A model generated the notes under the pieces. That model did no database searches, had not been told where the DNA came from, and saw nothing but the letters and a program-made list of their open reading frames with translations. From Nocardiopsis sinuspersici (GTDB lineage Bacteria > Actinomycetota > Actinomycetes > Streptosporangiales > Streptosporangiaceae), in the NCBI GenBank assembly GCA_008638415.1, contig VWVT01000013.1:103163-167162 (forward strand): 64,000 nt of DNA. The letters run 5' to 3'. The position numbers and the translations under genes are program-made. Shown here piece after piece: positions 34,437 to 43,691 of the stretch (position 1 is its first letter; each line of letters begins with the position of its first letter).

Positions 34437-34505
34437 TCGGAGAAATCTCTCACTGTGTCTTTGGCGGCCCTCTCGTATTCTCCAGAGACAGTGATTGAGG
34501 GTTCC

Positions 34506-35237
34506 ATGTCCGCGAATCTCGCCGGCGACGTGACAATGCGCTATGTGGATTTGCATCCACAGGCGCCCGGGGACGGAGTTCCCGTACTTTTGCTGCACGG
34601 TTTCGGCACCGACTTCGGTATGAATTGGCGTGCCGCCGGATGGGCCCAGGCCCTGGAAACGGCCGGGCGGCGGGTGATCGGGCCTGATCTGCGGGGCCAC
34701 GGCACCAGCGACAAGCCGACCGACAGCGCTCTCTACCTGCCCGAACACTTCGTCGCCGACCTTCTCGCCATGCTCGACGAATCGGGTGTGGACAAGGTCG
34801 ACGTGGTCGGTTACTCGATGGGGTCGCGTCTGGCCTGGGAGCTGGCGTCGACCGCGCCCGAGCGGGTCAGACGTGTGGTTCTCGGCGGTTTCGGGACGAA
34901 AAACGCCTTCGCCGGAACGGACCTGTCCGACCCCGGTTCCGGGGACACCCCCTTCGACACCGTCTACCGCACGGTGGCGGCCCTGCCCGGCAACGACGCC
35001 GCCGCGCTGGCCGCCTGCGCGCGCGGCCAGGCCGCACGCCCCTTCGAGGCGGAGCCGCCGCTCACGGGGATCCCCCTGATGGTGGTATCGGGCGCCAGGG
35101 ACGCGCTCGCCGAGGGCGCGGCCGAGCTCGCCGAGCGCTGCGGAGGCACCCACGTGGAGATCCCCGGCCGCGACCACGCCAACGCCGTCTCCTCCCGGGC
35201 CTTCCGGCAGGCCGTGCTGGACTTCCTCGCGGGCTGA
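34506..35237 (+). CDS. Alpha/beta-fold hydrolase
   Basis: 243 residues from ATG 34506 (GAGGG upstream). Oxyanion motif LLLHGFGTDFGMNW, DLRGHGTSDKP, nucleophile elbow VVGYSMGSR (Ser), Asp in VVSGARDAL and His in GRDHANAV complete the catalytic triad. Resembles esterase/lactonase-like hydrolases; substrate unknown. Transcribed independently, since it starts after the terminator at 34409-34436. Confidence 0.9.
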   Translation: MSANLAGDVTMRYVDLHPQAPGDGVPVLLLHGFGTDFGMNWRAAGWAQALETAGRRVIGPDLRGHGTSDKPTDSALYLPEHFVADLLAMLDESGVDKVDVVGYSMGSRLAWELASTAPERVRRVVLGGFGTKNAFAGTDLSDPGSGDTPFDTVYRTVAALPGNDAAALAACARGQAARPFEAEPPLTGIPLMVVSGARDALAEGAAELAERCGGTHVEIPGRDHANAVSSRAFRQAVLDFLAG

Positions 35238-35568
35238 GTCCGCCGCCCGCCGCCCGACACGGCCGGTCCGGTCTAGACCGGCTGGCCCCCACGTGCTGGT
35301 GTGACAACGTGTGAGCGCGTGTGAACCACACGTGGTAATGCCGTGTCGGCGCGGCGGAGGCGGGGCGAAGAACGCAATCCCGAAACGGGGCCGACCGCCT
35401 CGGGCGCGCGTTTGCCGACTTCCGGGTAAGGCCCCGTGTCGCTCCGCTCTCGCCTTCATAACAACTCCGCCCGTTGGTTCGATGTACTTTCGGCCACCGG
35501 ATATCGTCCGGCTGCAGAACTCAGTTCGGTCGCGCGAGAATGCTGGCCGCTGAGAGTGCGTAAGGGGA
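35238..35568. other. 331-bp region upstream of the nucleoside transporter
   Basis: No gene. Holds the second GTCTAGAC palindrome (35268-35281) and short CACGTG/CACACGTGG repeats around 35290-35336; presumably contains the transporter promoter. Confidence 0.5.
35268..35281. promoter_or_regulatory. HutC/GntR-type palindrome, copy 2
   Basis: CCGGTCTAGACCGG, perfect 14-bp palindrome. Shares GGTCCGGTCTAGACCG exactly with 24361-24376 before deoC. About 290 bp upstream of the BMP lipoprotein start, on the side of the nucleoside transporter. Confidence 0.6.
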
Positions 35569-36624
35569 GTGAAAGTGAAGCGCAGCAACGCAGTCAGGTT
35601 CGCCGCGGTCGCGGCGGCCGGTGTGCTCGCCCTCACCGCGTGTGACAGCGCGGCGGAGGAAGGCGGCGACGGCGGCGGCGAGGAGTCCGCCTCCGCCCTG
35701 CAGGTCGGTCTGGCCTACGACGTCGGCGGTCGCGGTGACCGCTCCTTCAACGACTCGGCCTATCGGGGACTGTCCCAGGCGGCCGAGGAACTCGGTGTCG
35801 AGACCACCGACTTCGAACCCAGTGACGGCGAGGCCGACTCCGCCAAGGAGCAGCGCCTGGCCACCATGGCCGAGGAGGGCTTCGACGTCGTCATCGCCGT
35901 CGGCTTCGCCTACGCCGAGCCGCTCCAGACGGTCGCCGCCGAGTACCCGGACGTCCACTTCGCCATCGTGGACTCCGAGATCGAGGGCATGGACAACGTC
36001 ACCAGCCTGGTCTTCGCCGAGGAGCAGGCCTCCTTCCTGGCCGGTGCCGCCGCGGCGCTGACCACCGAGGAGGACCACGTCGGCTTCATCGGCGGTGTCG
36101 AGACCCCGCTGATCCACAAGTTCGAGGCCGGGTACGTCGCGGGCGCCGAGCACGTGAACGAGGACGTCGACGTCGAGATCGACTACCTCAGCCAGCCGCC
36201 GGACATGAGCGGCTTCAGCGACCCGGCCAAGGGCCGCGAGCTCGCGCAGGCCCAGTACGACCGCGGCGCGGACGTCATCTACCACGCCGCCGGCGCCTCG
36301 GGCAACGGCGTCCTGGAAGCGGCCGTCACCAACGACTTCACCTTCATCGGCGTCGACAGCGACCAGTACGAGAACGCCGAGGAGAACCAGAAGCCGCACG
36401 TGCTCACCTCCGCCATCAAGCAGGTGGACGTGGCCGTGTTCGAGCTGATCAAGGCCGCCTCCGAGGGAGGGGTCGAGGGCGGCATCCAGCGCTTCGACCT
36501 CGCCGACGGCGGCGTGGACTACACCCAGTCCAACGAAGAGGCGATCAGCCCGATCCAGGACGAGCTGGAAGAGATCAAGCAGCAGATCATCGACGGCGAG
36601 ATCGAGGTCCCGACCAAGCCGTAG
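35569..36624 (+). CDS. BMP-family substrate-binding lipoprotein (nucleoside ABC transporter)
   Basis: 351 residues, GTG with AAGGGGAG upstream. Lipoprotein signal peptide with lipobox LTAC (lipidated Cys at about 25) followed by an acidic linker. BMP/Med domain: VGLAYDVGGRGDRSFNDSAYRGL, DVVIAVGFAYAEPLQTVAAEYP, HVGFIGGVETPLIHKFEAGY, ADVIYHAAGASGNGVLEAA and IGVDSDQYE, as in PnrA/BmpA nucleoside binders. Delivers nucleosides to the downstream permeases. A hairpin after it may let it be made in excess of the rest of the operon. Confidence 0.93.
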   Translation: MKVKRSNAVRFAAVAAAGVLALTACDSAAEEGGDGGGEESASALQVGLAYDVGGRGDRSFNDSAYRGLSQAAEELGVETTDFEPSDGEADSAKEQRLATMAEEGFDVVIAVGFAYAEPLQTVAAEYPDVHFAIVDSEIEGMDNVTSLVFAEEQASFLAGAAAALTTEEDHVGFIGGVETPLIHKFEAGYVAGAEHVNEDVDVEIDYLSQPPDMSGFSDPAKGRELAQAQYDRGADVIYHAAGASGNGVLEAAVTNDFTFIGVDSDQYENAEENQKPHVLTSAIKQVDVAVFELIKAASEGGVEGGIQRFDLADGGVDYTQSNEEAISPIQDELEEIKQQIIDGEIEVPTKP

Positions 36625-36627
36625 ACA

Positions 36628-36670
36628 GTGTTTCTTCGGACCCGCGCTTCGCTCTGGTCCCAGGAAGCAC
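36628..36670 (+). terminator. Imperfect hairpin after the binding-protein gene
   Basis: 15-position stem (36628-36642 with 36656-36670) with 12 Watson-Crick pairs, two G-U and one mismatch, GGACC/GGTCC at its base. Likely a partial terminator or mRNA 3' end stabiliser between the binding protein and the ATPase gene. Confidence 0.6.
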
Positions 36671-36837
36671 AGCCGCCGCGGGGCGGGACCCGCGGCGGCC
36701 GCATCCACGGGCGGTACCGGACCGGGTGACCCCGGACCGGTACCGCCCCGGTTGCCGTTTCGCGACGGGGGCGTCCGGCAGCGGCCGCAATCCGGCCCCT
36801 CCGGCCCGCACCACGCCGCAAGTTCACGAGGAGACAG

Positions 36838-38415
36838 ATGAGCAGCACGCCATCGGGCGACGGGGCCCTGGCGCCCCCCGCCGTTGAGCTGCGCGGGATC
36901 ACCAAGCGTTTTCCCGGAGTCGTGGCCAACCACGACATCGACATCACCGTGGCTCCCGGTACCGTGCACGCCATCGTCGGCGAGAACGGTGCGGGCAAGT
37001 CCACGCTGATGAAGACCCTGTACGGCATGCACCGGCCGGACGAGGGCCACATCCACGTCAGGGGCCGGGAGGTGCGCTTCCACTCGCCCTCCGACGCCAT
37101 CCGCAGCGGCATCGGCATGGTGCACCAGCACTTCATGCTCGCCGACAACCTGACCGTGCTGGAGAACGTGGTCCTGGGAGCGGAACGCCGTTTCGGCATC
37201 GGCAACCGCGCCCGCACGCGGATCCGGACGCTGTCCGACCAGTACGGGCTCGGGGTCGACCCCGACCGCCTGACGGCGGACCTGGGCGTCGGCGAGCGCC
37301 AGCGCGTGGAGATCCTCAAGGTCCTCTACCGCGGCGCGCAGACCATCATCCTCGACGAGCCCACCGCCGTCCTGGTCCCGCAGGAGGTCGACGAGCTGTT
37401 CGACAACCTGCGCGAGCTCAAGCGCGAGGGCCTGACCGTCATCTTCATCTCCCACAAGCTGGACGAGGTGCTCTCGGTCGCCGACGAGATCACCGTGATC
37501 CGCCGCGGCACCACCGTGGCCACCGCGGACCCGGGCACCACCACCGCCCAGGACCTGGCCACGCTGATGGTCGGCGGCGAACTGCCCGTGCCCGAGCTGC
37601 GCGAGTCCACCGTCACCGACCACGTCGTGCTGTCCCTGGACGGGGTCACCGTGCAGTCCCCCGACGGCCGGGCCGTCGTGGACGGGGTCAGCGTGGACAT
37701 CCACCGGGGCGAGATCGTCGGTATCGCCGGCGTGGAGGGCAACGGCCAGTCCGAGCTGATCGAGGCCATCATGGGCATGCGCCCGCTGGCCTCGGGGCGC
37801 GTCTTCCTGGAGGAGCACGACGTCACCGGCTGGTCCACGCTGCGGATCCGCGAGGCGGGTGTGGGCTACATCCCCGAGGACCGGCACCGGCACGGCATGC
37901 TGCTGGAGTCCCCGCTGTGGGAGAACCGCATCCTGGGCCACCAGACCAAGGAGCCCAGCGTGCGCGGCCCCTGGATCAACAGGACCGGTGCGCGCACCGA
38001 CTCCGAGCGCATCGTCGCCGAGTACGACGTGCGCACCCCGAACATCGACGTGGTCGCCGACGCACTGTCCGGCGGCAACCAGCAGAAGTTCATCATCGGC
38101 AGGGAGATGAGCGGATCCCCGCGCTTCCTGGTCGCGGCGCATCCCACCCGCGGTGTGGACGTGGGCGCCCAGGCGGCCATCTGGGAGCAGCTGCGCGACG
38201 CCCGCGCCGCCGGCCTGGCGGTGCTGCTGGTCTCCGCCGACCTGGACGAACTGATCGGCATGTCCGACACCCTGCACGTGATCCTGCGCGGCCGCCTGGT
38301 CGCCCAGGCCGACCCGACCACCGTCACGCCCGAACAGCTGGGCTCGGCCATGACCGGTGCCGGACTGGGCGGCGCCGACGAGAGCACGGAAGGCGAGGGC
38401 GGCACGCATGAGTAG
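36838..38415 (+). CDS. Nucleoside ABC transporter ATPase (two ATP-binding domains)
   Basis: 525 residues, GGAGACAG before ATG. RbsA-like fused ATPase. First domain: Walker A VGENGAGKST, HQHFMLADNLTV Q-loop, signature region DLGVGERQRVEI (degenerate), Walker B TIILDEPTAVL. Second: GVEGNGQSELIEA, signature ALSGGNQQKFI and Walker B-like RFLVAAHPTRGVD. Energises uptake through the two following permeases; the 8-nt overlap with the first permease supports coupling. Matches NupA/YufO-type nucleoside importers. Confidence 0.92.
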   Translation: MSSTPSGDGALAPPAVELRGITKRFPGVVANHDIDITVAPGTVHAIVGENGAGKSTLMKTLYGMHRPDEGHIHVRGREVRFHSPSDAIRSGIGMVHQHFMLADNLTVLENVVLGAERRFGIGNRARTRIRTLSDQYGLGVDPDRLTADLGVGERQRVEILKVLYRGAQTIILDEPTAVLVPQEVDELFDNLRELKREGLTVIFISHKLDEVLSVADEITVIRRGTTVATADPGTTTAQDLATLMVGGELPVPELRESTVTDHVVLSLDGVTVQSPDGRAVVDGVSVDIHRGEIVGIAGVEGNGQSELIEAIMGMRPLASGRVFLEEHDVTGWSTLRIREAGVGYIPEDRHRHGMLLESPLWENRILGHQTKEPSVRGPWINRTGARTDSERIVAEYDVRTPNIDVVADALSGGNQQKFIIGREMSGSPRFLVAAHPTRGVDVGAQAAIWEQLRDARAAGLAVLLVSADLDELIGMSDTLHVILRGRLVAQADPTTVTPEQLGSAMTGAGLGGADESTEGEGGTHE

Positions 38416-39982
38416 GATCCCCCGTCCCAACACGAGCCTGCCCGCACCCGCGGCGCTGGGCGCCTCCCTGGTACTGGGAACGCTGCTGACCGTCGCCCTG
38501 GACACGGGGCTGCTGTGGTGGGTGGCGCTGGTCGTCGGCGTCGTGGCGGCCTTCGCCGCCGTGGCCTGGAGCGGACCCCTGGTGCCCGGCGGGCGCGGAA
38601 CGGGCGCCGACGGCACCCGCGAGGAGAGCACGGTCCTGAACACCACCCTGGTCGTCCCGACGGCCCTGGTGCTGTCGGTGGCCTCGGGCCTGCTGACCGC
38701 CTGGTTCCTGGACCTGTCCCTGATCGAGCCGGTCGCCGCCGCCCTGGGCGCCCTGGTCGGCTCCGCCATGGCGTTCCTGCTGTTCCACCGGCTGTCGACG
38801 ATGCTGGCGCTGTCCTTCGCCGCGGTCCTGGCCGCCGGCGTCATCGCCGTCGCGGTCACCGCGGCCGTGCTGTACTTCAGCGACATCCCGCCGCTGGCCA
38901 CGTTCGAGCGGATGATCGAGTACGGCACCAGGCCCGACAGCCTGGTGCGGATCATCAACGACGGCACCACCTACTACCTGGCCGCCGTCGCCGTGGCGAT
39001 CGGCTTCAAGATGAAGCTGTTCAACATCGGCGTGGACGGCCAGTACCGGCTCGCCGCGCTGCTGGCGGCCGCCGTGGGCGGCTACCTCGTGCTGCCTCCG
39101 GTCCTCAGCCAGATCGTCATCGTCGTCACGGCCGTGGCCGTCGGCGGAGCGTGGGCCGGTATCGCCGGCTACCTCAAGGTGACCCGGGGCGTGTCCGAGG
39201 TGATCTCCACGATCATGCTCAACTCGATCGCCACCGGCATCACCGCCTACCTGCTGAGCACCGACCGCCTCGCGGTGGAGATCAGCACCAACAACATCGG
39301 TACCCCGCCCATCCCCGAGTCGTCCTGGGTGCCGGGCATCTCCGCGGCCTTCCTCGGCTCCGACCACAAGATCTTCGGCTTCGTGTTCCTGGCCGTCGCG
39401 GTCGGCGTCGGCTACTGGGTGATGCTCAACCGGACCCGCTTCGGCTTCGAGCTGCGGGCCACCGGTGAGTCGCAGACGGCGGCCGAGGCCAGCGGCGTGG
39501 ACGTCAAGAAGATGGTGTTCCTGTCCATGCTCTTCTCGGGCATGGTCGCCGGACTGGTGGGCCTGCCCCAGTTGCTGGGCAGCTCCCACTACTACGCCCT
39601 GGACTTCCCGACCGGTATCGGCTTCATCGGTATCGCCATCGCCCTGCTGGGCCGCAACCACCCGGTGGGCATCGTCTTCGCCTCCCTGTTCTGGGCCTTC
39701 CTGAGCCAGGCGTCGGGCATCCTGCCCTTCGACGGCGTTCCGCAGGAGATCGCGGTCATCTCGCAGGCCACCATCGTGCTCACCGTCGTGGTGGTCTACG
39801 AGGTCGTGCACCGCTGGGGCCGCCGCTACCAGCAGCAGCAGATCGGCAAACAGCTCGGCGCCACCGCCGGGACCAGTACACAGGACACGGAGACCGCGCC
39901 CCCAGCACCCGGGGGCGGGACCGCCGACGGCGGGGGCACCGTTCCCGGATCCGACGGCAAGCGCGGCGGGGAGGCCCAGTGA
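38408..39982 (+). CDS. Nucleoside ABC transporter permease 1
   Basis: 524 residues from ATG 38408, overlapping the ATPase stop. BPD_transp_2-type permease with about 10-11 membrane segments; FKMKLFNIGVDGQYRLAALLAA, VTRGVSEVISTIMLNSIATGI, GFELRATGESQTAAEASGVDVKK (coupling region) and IAIALLGRNHPVGIVF are conserved in nucleoside permeases. The N-terminus (about 100 residues with two extra hydrophobic segments) and a disordered Gly/Thr-rich C-terminus are longer than usual. Confidence 0.92.
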   Translation: MSRIPRPNTSLPAPAALGASLVLGTLLTVALDTGLLWWVALVVGVVAAFAAVAWSGPLVPGGRGTGADGTREESTVLNTTLVVPTALVLSVASGLLTAWFLDLSLIEPVAAALGALVGSAMAFLLFHRLSTMLALSFAAVLAAGVIAVAVTAAVLYFSDIPPLATFERMIEYGTRPDSLVRIINDGTTYYLAAVAVAIGFKMKLFNIGVDGQYRLAALLAAAVGGYLVLPPVLSQIVIVVTAVAVGGAWAGIAGYLKVTRGVSEVISTIMLNSIATGITAYLLSTDRLAVEISTNNIGTPPIPESSWVPGISAAFLGSDHKIFGFVFLAVAVGVGYWVMLNRTRFGFELRATGESQTAAEASGVDVKKMVFLSMLFSGMVAGLVGLPQLLGSSHYYALDFPTGIGFIGIAIALLGRNHPVGIVFASLFWAFLSQASGILPFDGVPQEIAVISQATIVLTVVVVYEVVHRWGRRYQQQQIGKQLGATAGTSTQDTETAPPAPGGGTADGGGTVPGSDGKRGGEAQ

Positions 39983-41238
39983 CTCAGGAAATCTACGTGG
40001 CGGAGCCGGTGAAGGCCCCGCTCCGGCCCCGGGGGTGGGCGCTCTGGCGCCTCCTCAGCCTGTCCGGTGCGGTGCTGGTGTCCCTGGCGGGGCTGCGTGT
40101 CATCACCGGCCACGACATGCTCACCGACTCGGGCACCATCAACACCACCATCACCTTCGCGGTGCCCATCGGACTGGCCGGCCTGGGCGGACTGTGGTCC
40201 GAGCGGGCGGGCGTCATCAACATCGGCCTGGAAGGCATGATGATCCTGGGCACCTGGTTCGGTGCCTACTTCGCCTGGTCCACGGACAACCCGTGGATCG
40301 GCCTGCTGGCGGGCGTGCTCGCCGGTATGGCGGGCGGTCTCCTGCACGCCGTGGCCACGGTGACCTTCGCGGTGGACCACATCGTCTCCGGCGTGGCGAT
40401 CAACATCCTCATGCTCGGCGCCATGCGCTACCTGTCGATCCTGGTCTACTCCGACGTGCCCGGAGCGGGCGCGGCCCAGTCGCCGATGGCGCCGTCGTTC
40501 CCGGTGTGGGACCTGCCCTTCGTCGCGGACGTGCTCGGGCCGGTGGCCGACAGCGGAGTCTTCCTGGTCGCCGACCTGGCCTCGCTGGTGGTCGGCGTGA
40601 CCACGCACATGCCCGCGCTGACGGTCGTCGCGATCCTGATGGTCCCGCTGACCTACCTGTTGCTGTGGCGGACCACCTTCGGCCTGCGGCTGCGCTCGGT
40701 GGGCGAGAACCCCGACGCCGCCGAGTCCCTCGGTGTGCCGGTGTACAGCCTCAAGTACGTCGCGGTGACCGTCTCCGGCGGCCTGGCCGGTATGGGCGGC
40801 GTGTTCCTGGCCATCGTGGCCTCGCAGATCTACCAGGAGGGGCAGACCGGCGGCCGCGGCTTCATCGGTCTGGCCGCGATGATCTTCGGGAACTGGCGCC
40901 CGGGCGGAGTGGCCATGGGCGCGGGCCTGTTCGGCTACACCGACGCGCTCCAGGTACGCGGCGGCGGTGCGGCGGTCCACGCCCTGCTGCTGCTCCTGGG
41001 GGTGACCCTGCTGGCCGTGGCCCTGTGGCAGGTGCGCAGGGACCGCAAGGGACTGGCCGTCTTCGGCGCGCTCGTCGCGGTCCTGCTGCTCGCCTGGTAC
41101 TTCTCCACCGACTCGCTCCCGCGCGAGCTGGCCACCTACAGCCCGCACATCACCACCCTGCTGGTGCTCTCGCTGGCCTCCCAGAGGCTGCGGCCACCCG
41201 CGGGTATCGGCAAGCAGTGGAGGGCGAGCCGGTCATGA
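39979..41238 (+). CDS. Nucleoside ABC transporter permease 2
   Basis: 419 residues, GTG 39979 in a GTGA overlap. About 10 membrane segments; GLWSERAGVINIGLEGMMILG, VDHIVSGVAINILMLG, LRLRSVGENPDAAESLGV (coupling helix) and FIGLAAMIFGNWRPGG match NupQ/YufQ-type permeases. Three C-terminal hydrophobic stretches follow the core. Overlaps cdd by 4 nt, so transport and deamination are co-expressed. Confidence 0.92.
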   Translation: MTQEIYVAEPVKAPLRPRGWALWRLLSLSGAVLVSLAGLRVITGHDMLTDSGTINTTITFAVPIGLAGLGGLWSERAGVINIGLEGMMILGTWFGAYFAWSTDNPWIGLLAGVLAGMAGGLLHAVATVTFAVDHIVSGVAINILMLGAMRYLSILVYSDVPGAGAAQSPMAPSFPVWDLPFVADVLGPVADSGVFLVADLASLVVGVTTHMPALTVVAILMVPLTYLLLWRTTFGLRLRSVGENPDAAESLGVPVYSLKYVAVTVSGGLAGMGGVFLAIVASQIYQEGQTGGRGFIGLAAMIFGNWRPGGVAMGAGLFGYTDALQVRGGGAAVHALLLLLGVTLLAVALWQVRRDRKGLAVFGALVAVLLLAWYFSTDSLPRELATYSPHITTLLVLSLASQRLRPPAGIGKQWRASRS

Positions 41239-41645
41239 CGGACGGACCCATGGACCCCGAGGCCGTGGACTGGGCGGCGCTGCGGACCGCGGCCCGCCAG
41301 GCCATGGCCCGGGCCTACGCGCCCTACTCGAACTATCCGGTGGGCGCGGCGGCCCTGGTCGACGACGGCCGGGTGGTCAGCGGCTGCAACGTGGAGAACG
41401 CCTCCTACGGGGTGGGCCTGTGCGCCGAGTGCGGCCTGGTCAGCGCCCTGTACGCCTCCGGCGGAGGCCGCCTGAGGGCGTTCAGCTGTGTGGACGGACG
41501 GGGGGAGGCCCTCATGCCGTGCGGACGCTGCCGGCAGCTCCTGTTCGAACACGGAGGACCGCACATGCTGGTGGACACCCCCGAGGGGGTCCGGACCATG
41601 GACCAGGTCCTGCCGCAGGCGTTCGGCCCGGACAACCTCGCATGA
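41235..41645 (+). CDS. cdd: Cytidine deaminase
   Basis: 136 residues, ATG overlapping the permease stop (ATGA). Deaminates cytidine/deoxycytidine to uridine/deoxyuridine. APYSNYPVGAAALVDDG, VSGCNVENASYGVGLCAECG (catalytic Glu, zinc Cys) and PCGRCRQLLFE (two zinc Cys): homotetrameric T-CDA type. Confidence 0.95.
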   Translation: MTDGPMDPEAVDWAALRTAARQAMARAYAPYSNYPVGAAALVDDGRVVSGCNVENASYGVGLCAECGLVSALYASGGGRLRAFSCVDGRGEALMPCGRCRQLLFEHGGPHMLVDTPEGVRTMDQVLPQAFGPDNLA

Positions 41646-41704
41646 CCAGTGTTTCACCGGGGCTCCGCCCCGCGCCGTGCCCGCATCATCGGTAGAGCAT
41701 CAGC

Positions 41705-41751
41705 ACACCCGTCTCCCCGGCCGCCCCGCGGCGACCGGGGAGACGTGTTTT
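41705..41751 (+). terminator. Hairpin with T-run between cdd and deoA
   Basis: 10-bp stem GTCTCCCCGG / CCGGGGAGAC (41711-41720 and 41735-41744), extended by ACAC/GTGT, followed by TTTT: the most canonical intrinsic terminator in the window. deoA is 20 bp downstream, so it implies attenuation or a separate deoA promoter. Confidence 0.7.
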
Positions 41752-41771
41752 CCCGCCAGGAAGGACATGAC

Positions 41772-43061
41772 ATGGACGTCATCGAGGTCATCCGAGCCAA
41801 GCGCGACGGGGGCGAGCTCACCCCCGGGCAGATCGACTGGGTGATCGACGCCTACACCCGGGGCGAGGTGGCCGAGGAGCAGATGTCGGCGCTGGCCATG
41901 GCGATCTTCCTGCGCGGGATGAACCGGGCCGAGGTCAGCCGCTGGACCGAGGCGATGCTGGCCTCCGGGGAGCGCCTGGACTTCTCCGACCTGGACCGGC
42001 CCACCACCGACAAGCACTCCACGGGCGGGGTGGGCGACAAGATCACCCTGCCGCTCACCCCGACCGTCGCGGCGTGCGGCGCGGCCGTGCCGCAGCTGTC
42101 AGGGCGGGGGCTGGGCCACACCGGCGGGACCCTGGACAAGCTGGAGTCGATCCCCGGCTGGCGGGCGTCGCTGTCCACCGCGCAGATGCGGCGGGTGCTG
42201 GACTCCACCGGAGGGGTGATCTGCGCGGCCGGGGCCGGGCTGGCCCCGGCCGACCGGAAGCTGTACGCGCTGCGCGACGTGACCGGGACCGTGGAGTCCA
42301 TCCCGCTGATCGCGGCCTCCATCATGAGCAAGAAGCTCGCCGAGGGCACCGGCTCGCTGGTGCTGGACGTCAAGGTGGGGTCGGGCGCGTTCATGAAGGA
42401 CGCCGAATCCGCCCGCGAGCTGGCCCGCACGATGGTCGGCATCGGCAACGACCACGGGGTGCGCACGGTCGCCCTGCTCACCGACATGGCCACGCCCCTG
42501 GGCCGCCGGGTGGGCAACGCGCTGGAGGTCGCCGAGTCGGTGGAGGTCCTCGCCGGCGGCGGGCCCGCGGACGTGGTGGAGCTGACCGTGGCACTGGCCC
42601 GGGAGATGCTGGCCGCGGCCGGGCTGACCCCGGGGTCGAAGGGGGTCAAGGACCCCGCCGAGGCCCTGCGGGACGGCAGCGCCCTGGCCTCCTGGAAGCG
42701 GTTGGTCCGGGCCCAGGGCGGCGACCCGGAGGCACCGCTGCCGGTGGCGGCCGAGCACCGGGTGGTGCTCGCCCCGGCATCGGGCACGGTCACCCGGCTG
42801 GACGCCTACCAGGTGGGGCTGGCCGCGTGGCGGCTGGGCGCGGGCCGGGCCCGCAAGGAGGACGCGGTGTCCTTCGGGGCCGGAGTGACCCTGCACGCCA
42901 AACCGGGCGAGGAGGTCGCGGCGGGGGAGCCCCTGTTCACCCTGCACGCGGACGAGGAGGAGCGCTTCGAGCGGGCGGCGCAGGCGCTGGAGGGCGCCTT
43001 CGACATCGAGGCCGGGGCCCGCTACGAGCCCCGGCCGCTGGTGATCGACCGCATCGCCTGA
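41772..43061 (+). CDS. deoA: Thymidine phosphorylase
   Basis: 429 residues from ATG 41772 with GGAAGGA upstream. Phosphorolysis of thymidine to thymine and deoxyribose-1-phosphate. N-terminal helical domain, then KHSTGGVGDKITL, the family signature SGRGLGHTGGTLDKLESIPG, SIMSKKLAEGTGSLVLDVKVGSGAFMK (phosphate/base site), and a C-terminal domain (VTRLDAYQVGLAAWRLGAGR). Supplies deoxyribose-phosphate for DeoC. Confidence 0.95.
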   Translation: MDVIEVIRAKRDGGELTPGQIDWVIDAYTRGEVAEEQMSALAMAIFLRGMNRAEVSRWTEAMLASGERLDFSDLDRPTTDKHSTGGVGDKITLPLTPTVAACGAAVPQLSGRGLGHTGGTLDKLESIPGWRASLSTAQMRRVLDSTGGVICAAGAGLAPADRKLYALRDVTGTVESIPLIAASIMSKKLAEGTGSLVLDVKVGSGAFMKDAESARELARTMVGIGNDHGVRTVALLTDMATPLGRRVGNALEVAESVEVLAGGGPADVVELTVALAREMLAAAGLTPGSKGVKDPAEALRDGSALASWKRLVRAQGGDPEAPLPVAAEHRVVLAPASGTVTRLDAYQVGLAAWRLGAGRARKEDAVSFGAGVTLHAKPGEEVAAGEPLFTLHADEEERFERAAQALEGAFDIEAGARYEPRPLVIDRIA

Positions 43062-43092
43062 TCCCGGCCCCGGGCGTCCACGGCCGTGGGGC

Positions 43093-43114
43093 GGCCACCG
43101 GGAGACCGGTGGCC
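43093..43114. terminator. Hairpin terminator after deoA
   Basis: 9-bp stem GGCCACCGG / CCGGTGGCC with a 4-nt GAGA loop between the convergent deoA and membrane-protein genes. Confidence 0.8.
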
Positions 43115-43118
43115 GTCC

Positions 43119-43691
43119 TCAGAACGGGGGCTGCTGCATCTCCGTGCCAGCAGGCATCAGGATGTACGTCACGACCGCCAGGAGTACCAGCAGCAGGCTC
43201 ACGATCAGTGCCGTGGTGGCCACCCACCGCGCCCAGGGACGGGTCCCGGCACGGGTCATGAGGAGCGAGATCCCCGCCACCAGCGCCGCGACGGCGGCCG
43301 ACAGGCCGCTGATGATCACCTGGATGGAGAACTGCGTCACCTGGTCCACGGGAACCGGCTGGTCGCCGATGAGGACCATGGTGGTGAAGAGCTGGAGCAG
43401 CTGGCCCGAGAACACGGTCACGGCGAGCAGGACCAGCGCGGTCAGGGCGAGGGTCTCCGCCGAGAGGGCGCCGCCCGGGCCGGGCTCGGTGGGAGCCTCC
43501 CCCTCCCCCCGCGGGGCGGCGGCCTCGGCTCCCGAGTCCTCCCGTGGCGCGAAAGAGGGTTCGGTCCCGGTGCCCTCCTGCGGCGTGAACGAGGGCTCGG
43601 CCCCGGTGGTCGGTGCGTCGTCGGCGGCTCGGGCGCCTTCGGCGTCGCGAGCGCGGTCGTTCGGTTCGCGGTCTTCCGGTGATGTGCTCAC
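43119..43691 (-). CDS. Tandem paralogue 1: four-segment membrane protein of unknown function
   Basis: 190 residues from GTG 43691 (MSTSPEDREPND). An acidic, probably disordered N-terminus of about 80 residues, then GALSAETLALTALVLLAVTVFSGQLLQLF and further membrane segments ending VTYILMPAGTEMQQPPF. Homologous to the next two genes (GxLSxETxxLxALxLLAxxxFSGQL core and TRxWARW motif). Start chosen by the shared N-terminal STS(P/L)E(D/N) and the -10 box TACGTT 6 nt upstream; no Shine-Dalgarno. Function unknown. Confidence 0.75.
   Translation of the reverse strand: MSTSPEDREPNDRARDAEGARAADDAPTTGAEPSFTPQEGTGTEPSFAPREDSGAEAAAPRGEGEAPTEPGPGGALSAETLALTALVLLAVTVFSGQLLQLFTTMVLIGDQPVPVDQVTQFSIQVIISGLSAAVAALVAGISLLMTRAGTRPWARWVATTALIVSLLLVLLAVVTYILMPAGTEMQQPPF

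Noticed and set aside
35521-38970. 1149-codon minus-strand open frame opposite the BMP lipoprotein and ATPase genes
   Set aside because: Antisense shadow of GC-rich plus-strand genes with strong family motifs; its composition is His/Gly/Asp/Arg-rich and no ribosome site is seen.
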